DNA of 64,000 nt from Stagonosporopsis chrysanthemi (taxonomy: Eukaryota; Ascomycota; Dothideomycetes; Pleosporales; Didymellaceae): contig JAFISE010000071.1 of NCBI GenBank assembly GCA_022560025.1, forward strand, positions 1-64,000. Direction: 5' to 3'. Within the stretch, counting starts at the first letter, position 1; each line of letters opens with the position of its first letter. The notes below the pieces were generated by a model. That model was given only the letters and a program-made list of their open reading frames with translations. It was not told the origin of the DNA and searched no databases. Position numbers and translations under genes: made by a program. Below are positions 1 to 11,326 of this stretch, one piece after another.

Positions 1-29
1 ACGGAATAGGATTGGATAAAGAAAAGAGA

Positions 30-55
30 GGGGGGGGGGGGGGGGGGGAGGTGGT

Positions 56-109
<54 letters not shown>
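30..109. repeat. Nearly pure poly-G tract
   Basis: About 80 bases of G, broken only near positions 49-55. It is the strongest homopolymer in the window. It could form G-quadruplex structure, or its length could be a sequencing or assembly artefact. No gene overlaps it. Confidence 0.9.
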
Positions 110-112
<3 letters not shown>

Positions 113-1438
113 GAGAAGTCAGAGATATTTACAATAGCGCCATCTCCATCGATAAGTGCAAGAACGAACGAGCTGGCGTCCTGGGATGTAGTGTAAGCAA
201 ATGCCTTAGCGACGTACTTTTAATCCATGCGGAGGAATATTTTTGTCGTGGTGTCAAATTCAAAGAGGGAGAGAAACGAATTAATCAGTACCTACCAGCT
301 GGCGCTCACGCTCGACCACGGCTCTGTTTGCTTCCTCAACTCTACTCTGATAACTTCTCCTGTTATCTCTCTCACTCAAATAGTCGCTCTGCAAATCAGC
401 ATGTTCTTTTAAAAGGCCCGAAAGCTTCTCAATAAGTTCCTGTGCCCGTCAGCGGCCAGCCATTGCCTTCTTCGGACCTCAGGCTTTCACACGCTAACGA
501 GATTATCCCTGGCATGATCTGCAGCTCGAAAGCTCTCCATCTGATGCAGATACATATTTAAATCGTAGTTCGCCATATTGAGAATGCCGACCATGGGGTG
601 GAAAAGTCTGCGCGAGATTGGAGGTTAGTGGAGTAAACGCGTCTGCACGGTTGAGGCAACAGCGAGTTCTGCGCTAGTAGGGAGTGGGGTAAGTCCAGTC
701 GCGATTTAGAAGCTAAGATGGCACGCGACTGTAAGTGCGAGGAATGTCCCCTTATATTCTAACAGAGACGACTGATGATTGAAGAAGGCGCAGTCAATCT
801 CGGCGTCAAAGTGCACTGGTGCGGGGCACAGGAGAGCGTGTCGCCCTGGACGTGGCACACACAAAGGAAGGAAGACACTCAGCCCGCTTGCGCATGCACC
901 TCGCGCCGTGACTGCCGTATCAACGACGTGCACGATGCTGACAGGGGCGCCCAGAAGCTTCGAGTAACTCACCGGTCATGTGGTATGCAGCAGCATGTTG
1001 GACGACAATGAATTGCCTCGACGGCGATTACCATACAGGACCATGAGGTCACCGCTGTCCAATGATTGGTACGCAGCGGATGTGGGACTAGAAGAAGTGT
1101 GGAAGTGATACAAGCTTCAGCAGTCGCCAAATAAAGTCGTCAGCTTACAGCCAGCGGACAACAAGGTGGGAAAGACGTGAGTGCACTTGACCAAGGCTGT
1201 CCCGTTACTGTGGATCACAACGGCGTCTAGTCGGAGCTTTCCCACATAATGCCGCTGATCTCGAATCATCATCAAATGTTGCTTAGAGCGTACAACGGAA
1301 ACACGATACACCCCACCTACATGTTACGACAGCAATTGAATGTTTAAATACCGCACACAACGACCTTGAGCCTCGAACAGCTTCAACATCTTGACAATCT
1401 CGATTGCACGTAGAACTGCACCTGTTTTACACAGCACC
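110..1438. other. Gene-free stretch upstream of the GST gene
   Basis: Only short, mutually overlapping open frames without recognisable family features are present. The last 100 bases are presumably the promoter and 5' leader of the glutathione S-transferase gene. Nothing else is supported. Confidence 0.5.
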
Positions 1439-2300
1439 ATGGCCACCAACAAGAAAGCCCGCACCAACCCACCATACGAACTCCTCTACTGGCCTGGCTT
1501 CCCGGGACGCGGAGAGTTCATACGCCTTGTATTCGAAGCCGCAGGCGTGTCTTACAAAGACCCTACCAACGAGTCTGACGATGGTATGTAGACACTACTA
1601 CAACGCACCGCCGCACGACCACACCCACATTTCACGATCGCAAATTGACAACCCAGGCATCATAGCAATTAACTCCCTCATTGACCACTCCTCAACGGGC
1701 ACCGACGGCAACCCGCCGGCCTTTGCCCTACCCGCCCTACGCGTCCCCAGCGAAAGCCCCTCGGGCAAGACCCTGCTGATCTACCAAACGCCCTCTATCC
1801 TCGCGTACCTAGGCCCGAAGCTCGGCCTCGCTGGCTCCAACGACGCAGAGCAGGCGTGGATCCTGTCGCACGCGCTGACGGCGCTGGACCTGAACAACGA
1901 AGTGCACGACTCCCATCATCCAATAGCGTCCGCAATGTACTACGAGGAACAGAAGGAGGAGAGCCTAAGGAAGGCGCAGGATTTGAGGGAGGCGAGGATC
2001 CCAAAGTTTTTGGGGTTCTTTGAGAGGGTGCTCAAGGGGAATGAGGAAGGGGAGGGCAGGTTTTTGGTGGGAAAGAAGCTGAGCTATGCGGATACCACGC
2101 TATGGCATGTGTTGAGTGGGCTGGAGTTCGCGTTTCCGAAGGAAATGGAGGCGAGGAAGGGTGAGTTTGAGTTATTGTTTGGGACTTTCTATGGGAGTGT
2201 GAAGGAGACAAGTGGGGTGAAGGAGTATCTGGCGAGTGACAGGAGGCTGCCGTTTAGTATGGGTGTGTACAGGCACTACCCTGAGCTGGATCGACAGTAG
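1439..2300 (+). CDS. Glutathione S-transferase-like protein (2 exons)
   Basis: Likely cytosolic glutathione-conjugating enzyme or a related thiol transferase. Exons 1439-1583 and 1657-2300 give 262 residues, a normal GST length. The intron has GTATGT at 1584 and ends in CAG at 1656; splicing joins a split Gly codon and keeps the frame. The N-terminal thioredoxin-like half opens with YWPGFPGRGEFIRL, the strand-helix that binds glutathione in Sigma/Alpha-like GSTs. YQTPSILAYLG near residue 110 matches the segment that contacts the gamma-glutamyl group. The C-terminal half is helical, with FLVGKKLSYADTTLWHVL typical of GST_C. The start is the ATG giving MATNKKARTNPP. The substrate is unknown. 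The gene stands alone, followed by convergent RPS7. Confidence 0.85.
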
Positions 2301-2498
2301 ATGGGAGATACACCGGGGCGATGAAAGTGACCATCACAAAAAAAGAACTCAATTGCAGTGGTATCTTGAAAGGGGCGCCCGATCTCGGGCTCATATCATC
2401 TCATTCCATTTTGATGCCGGATACATGATGCATTTCCGAAGCCGTACTCCTGAACCATATGATGCCCAGGCTAAACAAAACAACCGCGCGCGGTACGT

Positions 2499-3342
2499 CT
2501 AGTACTCAGCAGCGGACTGGGGGAACTCGAAGTTGACGCCCTTGCCGGTGAGGCGCTTGTAGACCTCGGAGTAGGTGTCGAGCCTGTAGTCGACGCCGCC
2601 GCGCTCCTTCTCGTCGAGAACGACCTTGAGGACCTTGGAGCCGTCCTCGCGGGTGCGGAGACGCTTGCCGACGATCTCGACGGGGTAGACGAGGTCGGAG
2701 AGGATGGCGTCGTGGACAGCGGTGAGGGTCCTGGACTGGGGGCGCTTCTGGGTCTGGCTGGTGCGGGACCTGTTGGAGCGCTTGGGGCGGGGCAAGATGC
2801 GGCGGGAAGCAACGATCAGGACGTGGCGGTCGGAGAACTTCTTCTCGAGCTCACGGGTGAGGCTGCAATATATTAGTCTCTGTTCGGCATATCTGGCAAA
2901 AGTTCTTGCTTACCGCTGCTGGGCCTTGTGCCAGCCCTGGAGGAGAGGGACAGGGACGAAGATGACGATAGCCTTACGTCCGTGACCAACCTCGATCTAA
3001 GAATCCTGGTGTCAGCAAATTGTGCTGCCCAGTGCCCACCGCCTCTTCGATCAAAGTATAGGTATGGGTATGGGTGTGCGTGGAGGTGTGCGAGCGCTCG
3101 GTGCGCTGTAGGTGGACGTTTATCTTACCTCGCGGGCAGAGACAAACTGCAGAGGGCGCAGAGAGCTCTTCAGGTCGGGGACATTGTTCTCGAGGTCAGT
3201 CAACGCCTGCGCAAAGTTAGTCGCGCGGTCGCATGTCCATTGACGGTGCAAAACTTGCGTTGGCGATGCTGGTCTCGATCTCAGAGGGGCTCTGCCTCGA
3301 GGGGCTGTTGGGCGCGATCTTGTTCAGGGCGTTGGCAGACAT
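2499..3342 (-). CDS. RPS7: 40S ribosomal protein S7 (eS7), 4 exons
   Basis: Structural protein of the small ribosomal subunit. Exons on the minus strand are 3259-3342, 3129-3206, 2914-2996 and 2499-2862, giving 202 residues, the family length. Diagnostic segments are KIAPNSPSRQSPSEIET at the N-terminus, LRPLQFVSAREIEV, AIVIFVPVPLLQGWHKAQ, RELEKKFSDRHVLIVASRRI and SRTLTAVHDAILSDLVYPVE. The first intron (3207-3258, 52 nt) needs a GC donor (GCAAGT) with a CAG acceptor: no GT donor keeps the frame, while the GC site restores the expected SIAN-ALTDLE junction. The other introns are GT-AG. High expression and cytosolic translation are expected from the family. Confidence 0.96.
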
Positions 3343-3796
3343 GCTGGCGGCTGGCGAGGTTAGTTGTCGGCTGGTCGAAGGAAAGGCTGCACAGGAAGCT
3401 GCGATTGTCAAGTCAAAATTAAGCGAGGTGGGTGGTTGCTCTTGGCGGATTAGCGCGGAAATACTAGCGTATCGCCTGGAACTTGTCGTTACGAAGTAAA
3501 AGTGCACGCGAACACAACCTCATCATCGATAGACTGCTTCGTGTTTGGTTTCATCTTTTTCCAGCTGTTCGAGTCTATCGATGGACCGTGTGCTTCTACA
3601 TCGATAAATACACGTCACGAATCATCTTTTCGTCAACTTGTCAAGGCGAGCGATCTACAAACAGCTGAAGCAGTCACCGTATTCAATGATGTGGCAGTCA
3701 TGCTTTGAGATCTCTAGTCGCCGTAGATGACGAGATGAAGTCGAGCTTGTCGTGTGGTGATAAATCATCACATAGACGGTGTAAACCTCGTTCTGG
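3343..3796. other. RPS7 upstream region
   Basis: No supported gene. The stretch should hold the RPS7 promoter (read leftward). Toward 3700-3796 it grades into the decayed HET gene, but no convincing HET start or first conserved motif was found here. Confidence 0.4.
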
Positions 3797-4950
3797 TATG
3801 ATCCTAATCAACGGGCTACGCCTCTGTATCTTGAGAGTCTGCTCGATTTCCTCCGCATGGTACAGCGGCTTGGCTCTCAGGCGTCTCCCCGGTATGAGCT
3901 ATGTATTCTCTTGTGGATAGATGTTCTGTGCATCGATCAATCTAACCTAGCAAAGAAGAATCATCAGGTTGCGCAGATGGGAACAATTTATTCTAGTGCA
4001 ATCTTTGTGCAAGTATGGCTGAGTGAATGGTGAAATCGCCTCGAGGACCTCCGTTCGGACGATGAGCCCCCACAAATTGAAGTGTTTCATGACAAGATCT
4101 TTCAGAACCCATACTGGACGCGTGCTTGGGTGACACAGGAACTTCGCTTGGCACAGGCAATCGCTTTCTGGTTCCACTCAACAGAGTTGCAGTGGGAGCG
4201 TATTCGATCGCTTGCGGTGGAAGTACGAAGGAGTGAAGTCTATCACGGTGTCTTCAAGTATGTCTGTCACCACTTGTCCAATACGAACGGAGATTCGCCA
4301 GTGGCGCATTTACTGAAGACCTCATATCCTTGCTCGACCAGTTTTCCTCCAAGAAATGCGGCAACTTAATGGACCGGGTGTTCTCATTGGTCTCTCTTTG
4401 CTCAGAAGCTGCGGCAGCAGGGATAGTGAATTATATCTCGACTCACCGGAACCTTGCGTAGGATGTACTCAAGCTCCACAAAGGGAACCTCTGCCTCTGC
4501 TCCCTGGTGGACGGAGCTCAAGTGCTTCCTCAGAGGGAATAGACCGTGATGGTCATTATGGGATCAGCGTTGACAGGTGGATTGAGTTCGCGGTCTCCGC
4601 ATCTAAAATCTCTCCCGGACATGGGATCCTGCTTGGAGATATGGATTTGTCCTCAATCTGCCAATTTCCTAAAGTGGAGATCTTCTTAAGGCGGGATCAA
4701 TTTGGAAAACTTGCGCTTCTCAGCGCAGAATATCTACATGCGGCACGGATCGTCTACCAAGAGGACACTTGTAAAATACGGATATCACTACAAGCTCTGC
4801 TGCACATGGGATGCAATCGGACGCCTAACCGGGTCTACCTTTGTGTGAATGCGAGCAGAGCAGCCGTAGATCAGATGTATGGACCCATGCGCCTGGTTAC
4901 GGGGTGCTTCAACGAAGTGCACAAGGAGAGTAAGCGGGAAGCTGGAGATT
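3797..4950 (+). pseudogene. HET-domain (heterokaryon incompatibility) gene relic
   Basis: Remnant of a fungal non-self recognition gene. One frame from 3797 to about 4260 reads through LLWIDVLCIDQSN (HET motif B), QVAQMGTIYSSA and NPYWTRAWVTQELRLA (motif C). It is interrupted by TGA at 4031 inside the conserved region. Homology then resumes in another frame with LMDRVFSLVSLCSEA near 4370 and DVLKLHKGNLCLCSLVDGAQ, broken again by a TAG just before DVLK and another after LPQRE. The first HET motif (YxALSYxWG) and a start codon were not found. Frameshift plus several nonsense codons make a functional product very unlikely. The open frame 4356-4952 is a by-product of the decay and not a separate gene. 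Confidence 0.85.
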
Positions 4951-5353
4951 AAAGCATAAGTATGTTGACCACAGTCTCTGCGTCATCCTCAAGGATCTGT
5001 AAGCACTAGAATCAAAACTTGTGTTTGTTGTCCCAAGCAGCTGCAGTACCCCTGGCGCATCTCTAAGAGCATGAAGATGTTTGTATCTCGTGATATTAGC
5101 GTCGTGGCATGTGCACATAACACTAGCAAGTCAGAGATTATAGGACAAAGACGTGAGAGTGTTATAAGAAATTGCTGTCGTAGCATTTGTATATCTAACT
5201 CCACGACCAGCGCAAATATATACAAGGACAACGGACAAGAATTCCATTTTCGAAGAACTAAACCCCTTCCAATCCCCAGTCATGCATCTCAAACTTGCAT
5301 GTTCCCTATAGGTGTCTTACCACCTAGCGTGATCAAATGTGCTAAGCGCGCGC
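4951..5353. other. Intergenic, between HET relic and pectate lyase 3' end
   Basis: No feature recognised. It presumably contains the pectate lyase 3' untranslated region and terminator. Confidence 0.4.
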
Positions 5354-6371
5354 TTAGAAAGAGAGGGTGTTACCGGCAGTGCCGACAACAGCAGACTTGA
5401 CCTTGGAAGCGTCAAGGAGGCCAGAGACGGTGTAGGGGGCCTTGGTGAAGGTGCCCTTGGGAGCAGTGTTACTGCCGCCACCGAAGTCGTTGCCGGACTC
5501 GACGGCGTAACCACCGTCGGTGGCGTACAGGGCCTTCTTGGAGTTGGAGAAGACGTTGTTCTGGACGAGGAGCTGGGCACCCTGGCGGGTGTTGATACCG
5601 TCGGAGACATTCTCGTAGTAGTTGTTGTAGAAGTGGCCGGTACCGAAGCGGAATGAGGGACCACGCGAGTTGAGGTTCTTCAGGTAGTTGTTGGCGTAGG
5701 TGACGGTCAAGTGGCCCTTGTCCTCGGAGCCGTTGGAGTCGGAGTGACCGATCAAAGAGGCCTTCCAGTGGTCGTGGATGTAGGTGTTGGTAACGGTGAT
5801 GTAGTCAACGGCGTGGGTGATATCGAGGAGACCATCGTAGTAGTCCTTGTCGTGGTCACGGTCAGAGGAGAGGTCGAGGTGGTCGACCCAGATGTTCTTG
5901 GACTGGAGCAGTTGTTAGTCTGTAGCAGTGGAACAGAGTGAGCACAGTTCATACCTTCTGGATGGAGACAGCGTCACCACCGACGACCTTGGTCACGGCG
6001 AAGTTACGGAGAATGACGTTCTTGGCATCCTTAACAGTGATGGTGAAGTTGTCGAGGACAGCCTTGCTGTTCTGTCCAATGACGGACTTGTTGCTGCCGA
6101 CCTTGACGTTCTCACCCTTGCCCTTGATGGGACCGGTGATGAGGATGATAGCGGCGGAGTCGCCCTTGACAGCAGCTTGGAGCTCAGAGACGGAAGCGAC
6201 CTTGACGGTCTTGCCGCCCTTACCACCGGTGGTACCGCCGTTGGTGGTAGCGTAACCAACAGTGGCGACATCCTGGAGACCAGCAGCACGCTTCTCGATC
6301 ATGCTAGGGGTGGGCGCTGCCAGAGCGCTGATGGCTGTGAGGCCGAGGGAGACGAAAGTGCTGAACTTCAT
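5354..6371 (-). CDS. Secreted pectate lyase, polysaccharide lyase family 1 (2 exons)
   Basis: Cleaves de-esterified pectin by beta-elimination outside the cell, in plant-tissue attack or saprotrophy. Exons 5955-6371 and 5354-5902 give 321 residues. The intron 5903-5954 has GTATGA and CAG ends and is phase 0. The signal peptide is MKFSTFVSLGLTAISALAA, followed by a short propeptide ending KR. A parallel beta-helix pattern follows: NVILRNFAVTKV, then WVDHLDLSS with the Ca-binding Asp. LNSRGPSFRFGTGHFYNNYY carries the conserved Arg that acts as base and the His-Asn-Asn ladder typical of PL1. No carbohydrate-binding module is present. A TATA-like element lies about 130 bases upstream (6497-6504). 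It could be annotated as a pectin lyase, but the DHLD calcium site favours pectate lyase. Confidence 0.94.
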
Positions 6372-6496
6372 TGTGTCGAAGTGTTGACTAGTTCAAGAAA
6401 GAGTGACTGTGGTTTGAAGCGAAAGACTGGAGGATCGAGGTTGGAAAAGAATGGAAGAGCTGGGCTGAAGAATAGCATACCAGAGAGTGCTGTCTC

Positions 6497-6504
6497 TTAT
6501 ATAG
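6497..6504 (-). promoter_or_regulatory. TATA-like element of pectate lyase
   Basis: Read leftward the sequence is TATATAAG, about 130 bases upstream of the pectate lyase start codon, a plausible fungal TATA position. No experimental start site is implied. Confidence 0.4.
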
Positions 6505-8919
6505 AGAATGTATGATCCGAGATCCGGCTTGTCGTGAATCCCGACGTTCACTGCCAAGACCAATAAGCACGCCCAGAAATCTCCATGACTTGTTTCGACT
6601 TCATTCGCACCACTGAAGCCTTGCCAATTTTGGGCACGACAGCGGAGGCCATGCGATCATGAACGGGGCGCGTTGCTTGTTTCGACCAGGGTCCGTAGAT
6701 TACAAGCAAAATCAGAGGACTTTCGGTACTAGTCGGGAAGGATATGTTTGAAACAACCAGCCAGATATGGCGGAAACCTCCACTCTTCGCGCTGCCAAGC
6801 CAAGGGGCTTCAACGTCGAAACAGGACGGTAACTGAAAAGGGTAGCAGTAAGATGAAGCGGATCTCTGCGCGCAGCAACAATGTGGTGGAGACCCTATGT
6901 CTAATGGGACGTCAGAAATCGCGACATGCCAAGAATCACAATTATGCAGCCTGATATCGTGATGTTACGACATGAGATTTGATGTTGATGTCAGTCTGCG
7001 CCATCGCAAATGCCGTTCAATTTGTTTTGATGTACGTGCCGCAGGAGCTTCCGAGCAGCTACTTGGCACGTCGCGGCGCTAGTAGGGATAAACCAGCTAA
7101 GCCAAAAACGCCAAACTACTGCTCTCGTTGATGCCTTGCTACATACGAACTCAAGCATCTTTGTCGCTTTCTGAGCTCTTAACTTGCAGCTGTAAGCCTC
7201 ACAGGGTTGTCTACAGCTCGCTCGGCTTCAACTTTGACTTATCTACAACACTAAAACCCGTCTAAATAAGAGCTTAGTTAGAGCACCTTCATAGCAACTA
7301 CAATTACCAGTGTTTAACGTCCATATCCAAGTATCCTGGTTAGAACGCCCAGCTATTAATTCGCTGTGATTCCGCTCGTTCTATTCCTGGTTAGGCTCTA
7401 GTCGGATCCTTCAAAATCCTTCGAAAAATGCCAAGTGGCTGCTCGGAAGCTCCTGGGTGCGGTAGAGATCGTTTTAGAGCTTCGACGTGGTTCTCGTAGT
7501 GTGCAATGTGCATGCGGGCTAGTGGCTGACCCGTCCCGCTTACAGATTTCCCCGTGCCTGACTCAGATGTCAGGATACGCATACGCACGTCGGACATCCA
7601 AAAAAGCTCTTTTGAGGCCTGTAAGTAAGTGGCGCCTGAATCGTCCACGTCATGTTCATCTTGTGGACGTCTATTCCAAGGCAAGCGGGTTGTTCGAATT
7701 CAGGCCATCCCTTTTGCTTCAGGAGAGAGGGCGAACACAGTGTGATATTACGGGTCCACACAATGGAGACGAAGGAGTTGAAGGAGGTGGCAGAAGCTGG
7801 ACACGACAGAGGTCAAGCTGGGTTCATCGAGGTGCCTTCGGCTGCTCAGCAGGTCCATCCCGCTTCCCCCGTAAGGATGGTGCTGTGCCAAGATCATGGG
7901 GCAATGTCGGTGTGACTTGAAAGAACACCGTAGGACAGCATGTCAATTATCTGTCGGTGTGCGGAAAAAGCCTCATGGGAGTCGTTTCAACTGCGCCGAA
8001 CAGCCGTTCATATGGGTGTCGGCACAGCCACAAATCATGCCAATGTTAAGTAAGAGGTAGCTAAGGGTATTGGCAGCTGGGCATAGTGGACGCCAAATTA
8101 ATGTTGGTGGATGGTAATGTCGAGGGTCTGTGAAACGAATTGCGGGTCTTGAAACAGATAGACACTAGGGTGGACGGGAGCACAAGCCAGGCCGACATAC
8201 GGGGCTATCTATCTTATTCAGATCTGGGCCTTTAGATACATAGTGAGTGCGACTCAAAGGAGCACTGACCCGAGGATTGATGCTATTTCCGAAGGTGCTG
8301 TCGTGTAGTATCGGACGTTGCAAAGTCCGTGTGATGATAATGTTGCCAACGCCTGCAACACATAAGTGGGCCGTCGTGTGGAAAGGTCCTGATCGACTCG
8401 ACTTGGTGCGTGGCTTGAGAGTCTTGTCTCTGTTCTTGATAAGTGCGATTAGTAAAATGATGCTGGAAGTTGTCAGGGTTACTGGACAGTGCTAAGCCTT
8501 TTGCTTAAAAATGCCTGCAGCCATTCGATGACATACAGGGAAGCAGAGAAGAAGTACCTATGTTTTCGGTTTGTTTTTGCTGACGGACTGAGCTTAAAGG
8601 TATTGTCAATAATTGTGGCTGCTATGTTGGAAGGAGTGAGTACAGTTCACGGTCTTGATAACAAGATCACGTGCGGGACGACATGTGACATCATTGCAAT
8701 TCCCAATCCAGCAATCACCTTGAATCGCGCTCTCCAAAGATGCCAACGAGACGCCTTCCCAAGGCAGCAACAATCAACATATAGCACACAAGCAGCATTT
8801 CTCTACTTAGTGTTCTCTCATACCCAATCACTTCGAGATATCCCTAACAACCGCCACCACATCTAAGAGCTTAGCTCGTGTCAATTACACCACGCAAGGC
8901 CTATAGCACTCTAGTAAAG
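6505..8919. other. 2.4-kb gene-poor stretch
   Basis: Several short open frames occur (for example 7435-7920 plus and 8489-8866 plus), but they overlap others on both strands, lack family motifs and have no convincing coding pattern. The last few hundred bases are likely promoter and leader of the proline-rich gene at 8920. Confidence 0.5.
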
Positions 8920-9567
8920 ATGCCTCCAATTCCAACCTACAAGAACGCGCCCATTAAGGCCGACGGCATCACGCCCCAGACCGACGACGGCTCCAACCCA
9001 GCACCAACACCCACCTCACGCTACGTGCCCGCGACAACGACGATAGACTCCTCAGCACCACCCGCGCCGCAGCCAGGCGCCCGCCCAACACCCACGGCCA
9101 CCGCGCTCTCGGCTTACGACGGCCCTCCGCCGCCTCAGCCGGGCTACACCGCTACACACATTACAACCGAGACAAGGGTTCAGGCTCCGCCGCCGCAGTT
9201 CACGCAGCCGCCGCCCAGCGACTCGCAGCTCGCGGGGCGCTCGACGGTGACTTCGACGACGGCGAGTAAGCCTGGTCCTACGACGCTGAATCTGGGGCCT
9301 GTAGCTAGCCCATTTCAAAGTGCGGATGCTGGCGGTACAGCGCCGAGTGCGACTGCGACGGAGGGGGCAAGGCGCAGTTTAGAGCACCCGCCGGGGTATC
9401 AGCAGGCGCCTGATAACGCGCCGTATACGCCGGGAGGTGGCATTGGGGGTGGGGACAGCGCTGGAGAAGGCATTGGGGCTCAGGCGTGGAGTATGCTGTC
9501 GAGAGCCGGGGAGGCACTGAAGGGCGCAGAGGAGGCCGCGTGGAAAGCTGTCAATGGCAAGAAGTGA
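8920..9567 (+). CDS. Conserved-looking proline-rich hypothetical protein
   Basis: Intronless frame of 215 residues starting MPPIPTYKNAPIKADGITP. The middle is low-complexity Pro/Thr/Ala/Ser with repeated PPPPQPGY and PPPQFTQPPP blocks, so it is probably disordered. The C-terminal third is different: a glycine run (GGGIGGGDSAGEG) and then a short amphipathic helix, AWSMLSRAGEALKGAEEAAW, ending in KK. Such small Pro-rich proteins with a conserved MPPIPTYK-type start are common in ascomycetes, but I do not know a function. No signal peptide or membrane segment is seen. An in-frame upstream ATG at 8878 exists; the 8920 start has the better resemblance. Confidence 0.7.
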   Translation: MPPIPTYKNAPIKADGITPQTDDGSNPAPTPTSRYVPATTTIDSSAPPAPQPGARPTPTATALSAYDGPPPPQPGYTATHITTETRVQAPPPQFTQPPPSDSQLAGRSTVTSTTASKPGPTTLNLGPVASPFQSADAGGTAPSATATEGARRSLEHPPGYQQAPDNAPYTPGGGIGGGDSAGEGIGAQAWSMLSRAGEALKGAEEAAWKAVNGKK

Positions 9568-9944
9568 TGGTAACTGTTGTTTTATAATGAATGCATGAAC
9601 GTTCTTCAGCACGGTCGTACAACTCAATCACATAGCAATGGAACGATTATGTGTCATCAAAGAAACCCGAATCTTTCTATAAACCGCTATTTTTTCCATG
9701 CTCCAAGCGATGGAAAACGAACACCTAGGAAAGGGGTAAATGGACAAGGCAATGCAAGCCGGATATGACGAGTAGTACAGGGCAGAGTAAAGTACAAGGT
9801 GTTTTACCACCGGGTCGTGCTTTCCATAACGGGCTTGATGTGATTCATCATTCACCCCTACACACAACTCGTCCCCTCGCGTCGCGATTATCTGCTTCCA
9901 CCATGTGAACTCATTTTGGGGTATCGAAGAAAGGGGGAAGGCAT
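9568..9944. other. Convergent 3' intergenic region
   Basis: Lies between the ends of the proline-rich gene and the ADP/ATP carrier. Only 3' untranslated sequence is expected; no gene is supported. Confidence 0.5.
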
Positions 9945-11326
9945 TTAACCAGATCCACCCTTGAACTTCTTGCCGAAGAGGATGAGCTGGGCCTGGTCGT
10001 AGATGGACAGGACACCGGCACCGGCAACACCACGGAGGATGTTGGCACCAGCACCCTTGAACAGGGACTTGACACCCTCAGCGGCGACGATCTGGCGGGC
10101 AGCATCGAGAGTACCGTTGTACTTGACGGCCTCACCGGAGGTCATCATCATACGACGACGGATGGTGTCGAGAGGGTAAGAGGCGATACCGGCACCGGTG
10201 GTGACGGCCCAACCAAGAGCGAAAGAGGCAAGGAAGTTACCCTCGAGGTTACCGGTGAGGAGGACAGGCTTGATCGAGTCGTACATACCGAAGTACAGAC
10301 CACGGTAGACAACGATACCAGCAACGGAGGGGAGGAAACCACGGTAGAGACCGGCAATACCGTCAGAGGCGAGGGTCTTCTTGTAGACATCTACGAGACC
10401 GTTGAACTGGCGCTCACCACCCTTCTTGGCGGACTTGGCGTCGTTGGCGAGACGGGTACGTGCGTAGTCGAGGGAGTAGACGAAGAGGAGGGAAGTGGCA
10501 CCGGCGGCACCACCGGAGGCCAAGTTACCGGCCATCCACTTGGCGTAACCGTCACGCTCCTTCTTGTAGGCGAACATGGACTTGTAGGTGTCGCGGAAAG
10601 CGAAGTTCAGGGCCTGGGTAGGGAAGTAACGGATGACGTTGGCGGTGTTACCACGCCAGAGAGAGAGGACACCCTCGTTCTGGGCAGTGCGCTTGAAGCA
10701 CTCGGTGATACCGTCGTACTTGCGGTCGAGACGGCCGGACTTAAGCATCTCATCCTAGGAGTATGTTAGAGGATGACCACGGCTAATCGACGATGAGGCT
10801 GATGCGCACCTGGTTCTGGATGAGGAGCTTGACACGCTCGATGGGGGCGGCAGCAGTCTTCGAGACGGCGGCGGAAACACCACCCACTGATAAGGGGTTA
10901 GCAGCTAGATCATCGATGGGAAAGTTGCGCAACAACGCTCCATCGCAATTGAGAGCCATTGGCGCTCAATCTTGATGGAATCTTGATGCAGGGATGAAAC
11001 GTACTCAGGAAGTCGACCACAAAGCCGGCTATATGTCTGTTAGCCTCATGTTCTGTAGATGGAGAGCTCATTGAGAGCGGCTCTCGTTGACCAGCTGTCA
11101 TCTTCGCAGCACTGACGATTCCATTGTCTTCAGGAAGACCCAGCTGAAGCAGGCGCGACCGATGTCGTTGAGATGGAAATGCGGAAAGTGCTGTTCAGAT
11201 GCAGCTGAAAAGCTTGCTCTCAACGGCTGAAGCGGAACAACTTACGCATGCCGAAGGCGCTCTGCAAAGAATTAGTATTGGATTGATCATGGGTCCATGT
11301 ATACGAACCTTGTCGGGTTGAGACAT
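9945..11326 (-). CDS. AAC: Mitochondrial ADP/ATP carrier (5 exons)
   Basis: Exchanges cytosolic ADP for matrix ATP across the inner mitochondrial membrane. Exons 11309-11326, 11246-11261, 11005-11028, 10810-10886 and 9945-10754 give 314 residues, the family length. The first three exons are tiny (18, 16 and 24 nt) yet reconstruct the expected MSQPDK, SAFGM-PGFVVDFL and MGGVSAAVSKTAAAPIERVK. The three carrier repeats show PIERVK, YSLDYARTR and YPLDTIRRR, followed by MMM, completing the RRRMMM signature unique to ADP/ATP carriers. Six membrane helices are expected. Codon use in the long exon is strongly biased to C-ending codons, as in highly expressed genes. Confidence 0.96.

Noticed and set aside
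4356..4952. 198-residue frame as a separate gene
   Set aside because: The HET homology in this stretch lies in a different frame of the same strand, so this frame is a shadow of the decayed gene.
5339..6515. Plus-strand Val/Gly-rich frames over the pectate lyase
   Set aside because: Antisense shadows produced by the biased codon use of the lyase gene.
7435..7920. 161-residue plus-strand frame
   Set aside because: Composition is rich in Arg/Ser/Cys without domain pattern, and it is overlapped by minus frames; no coding support.
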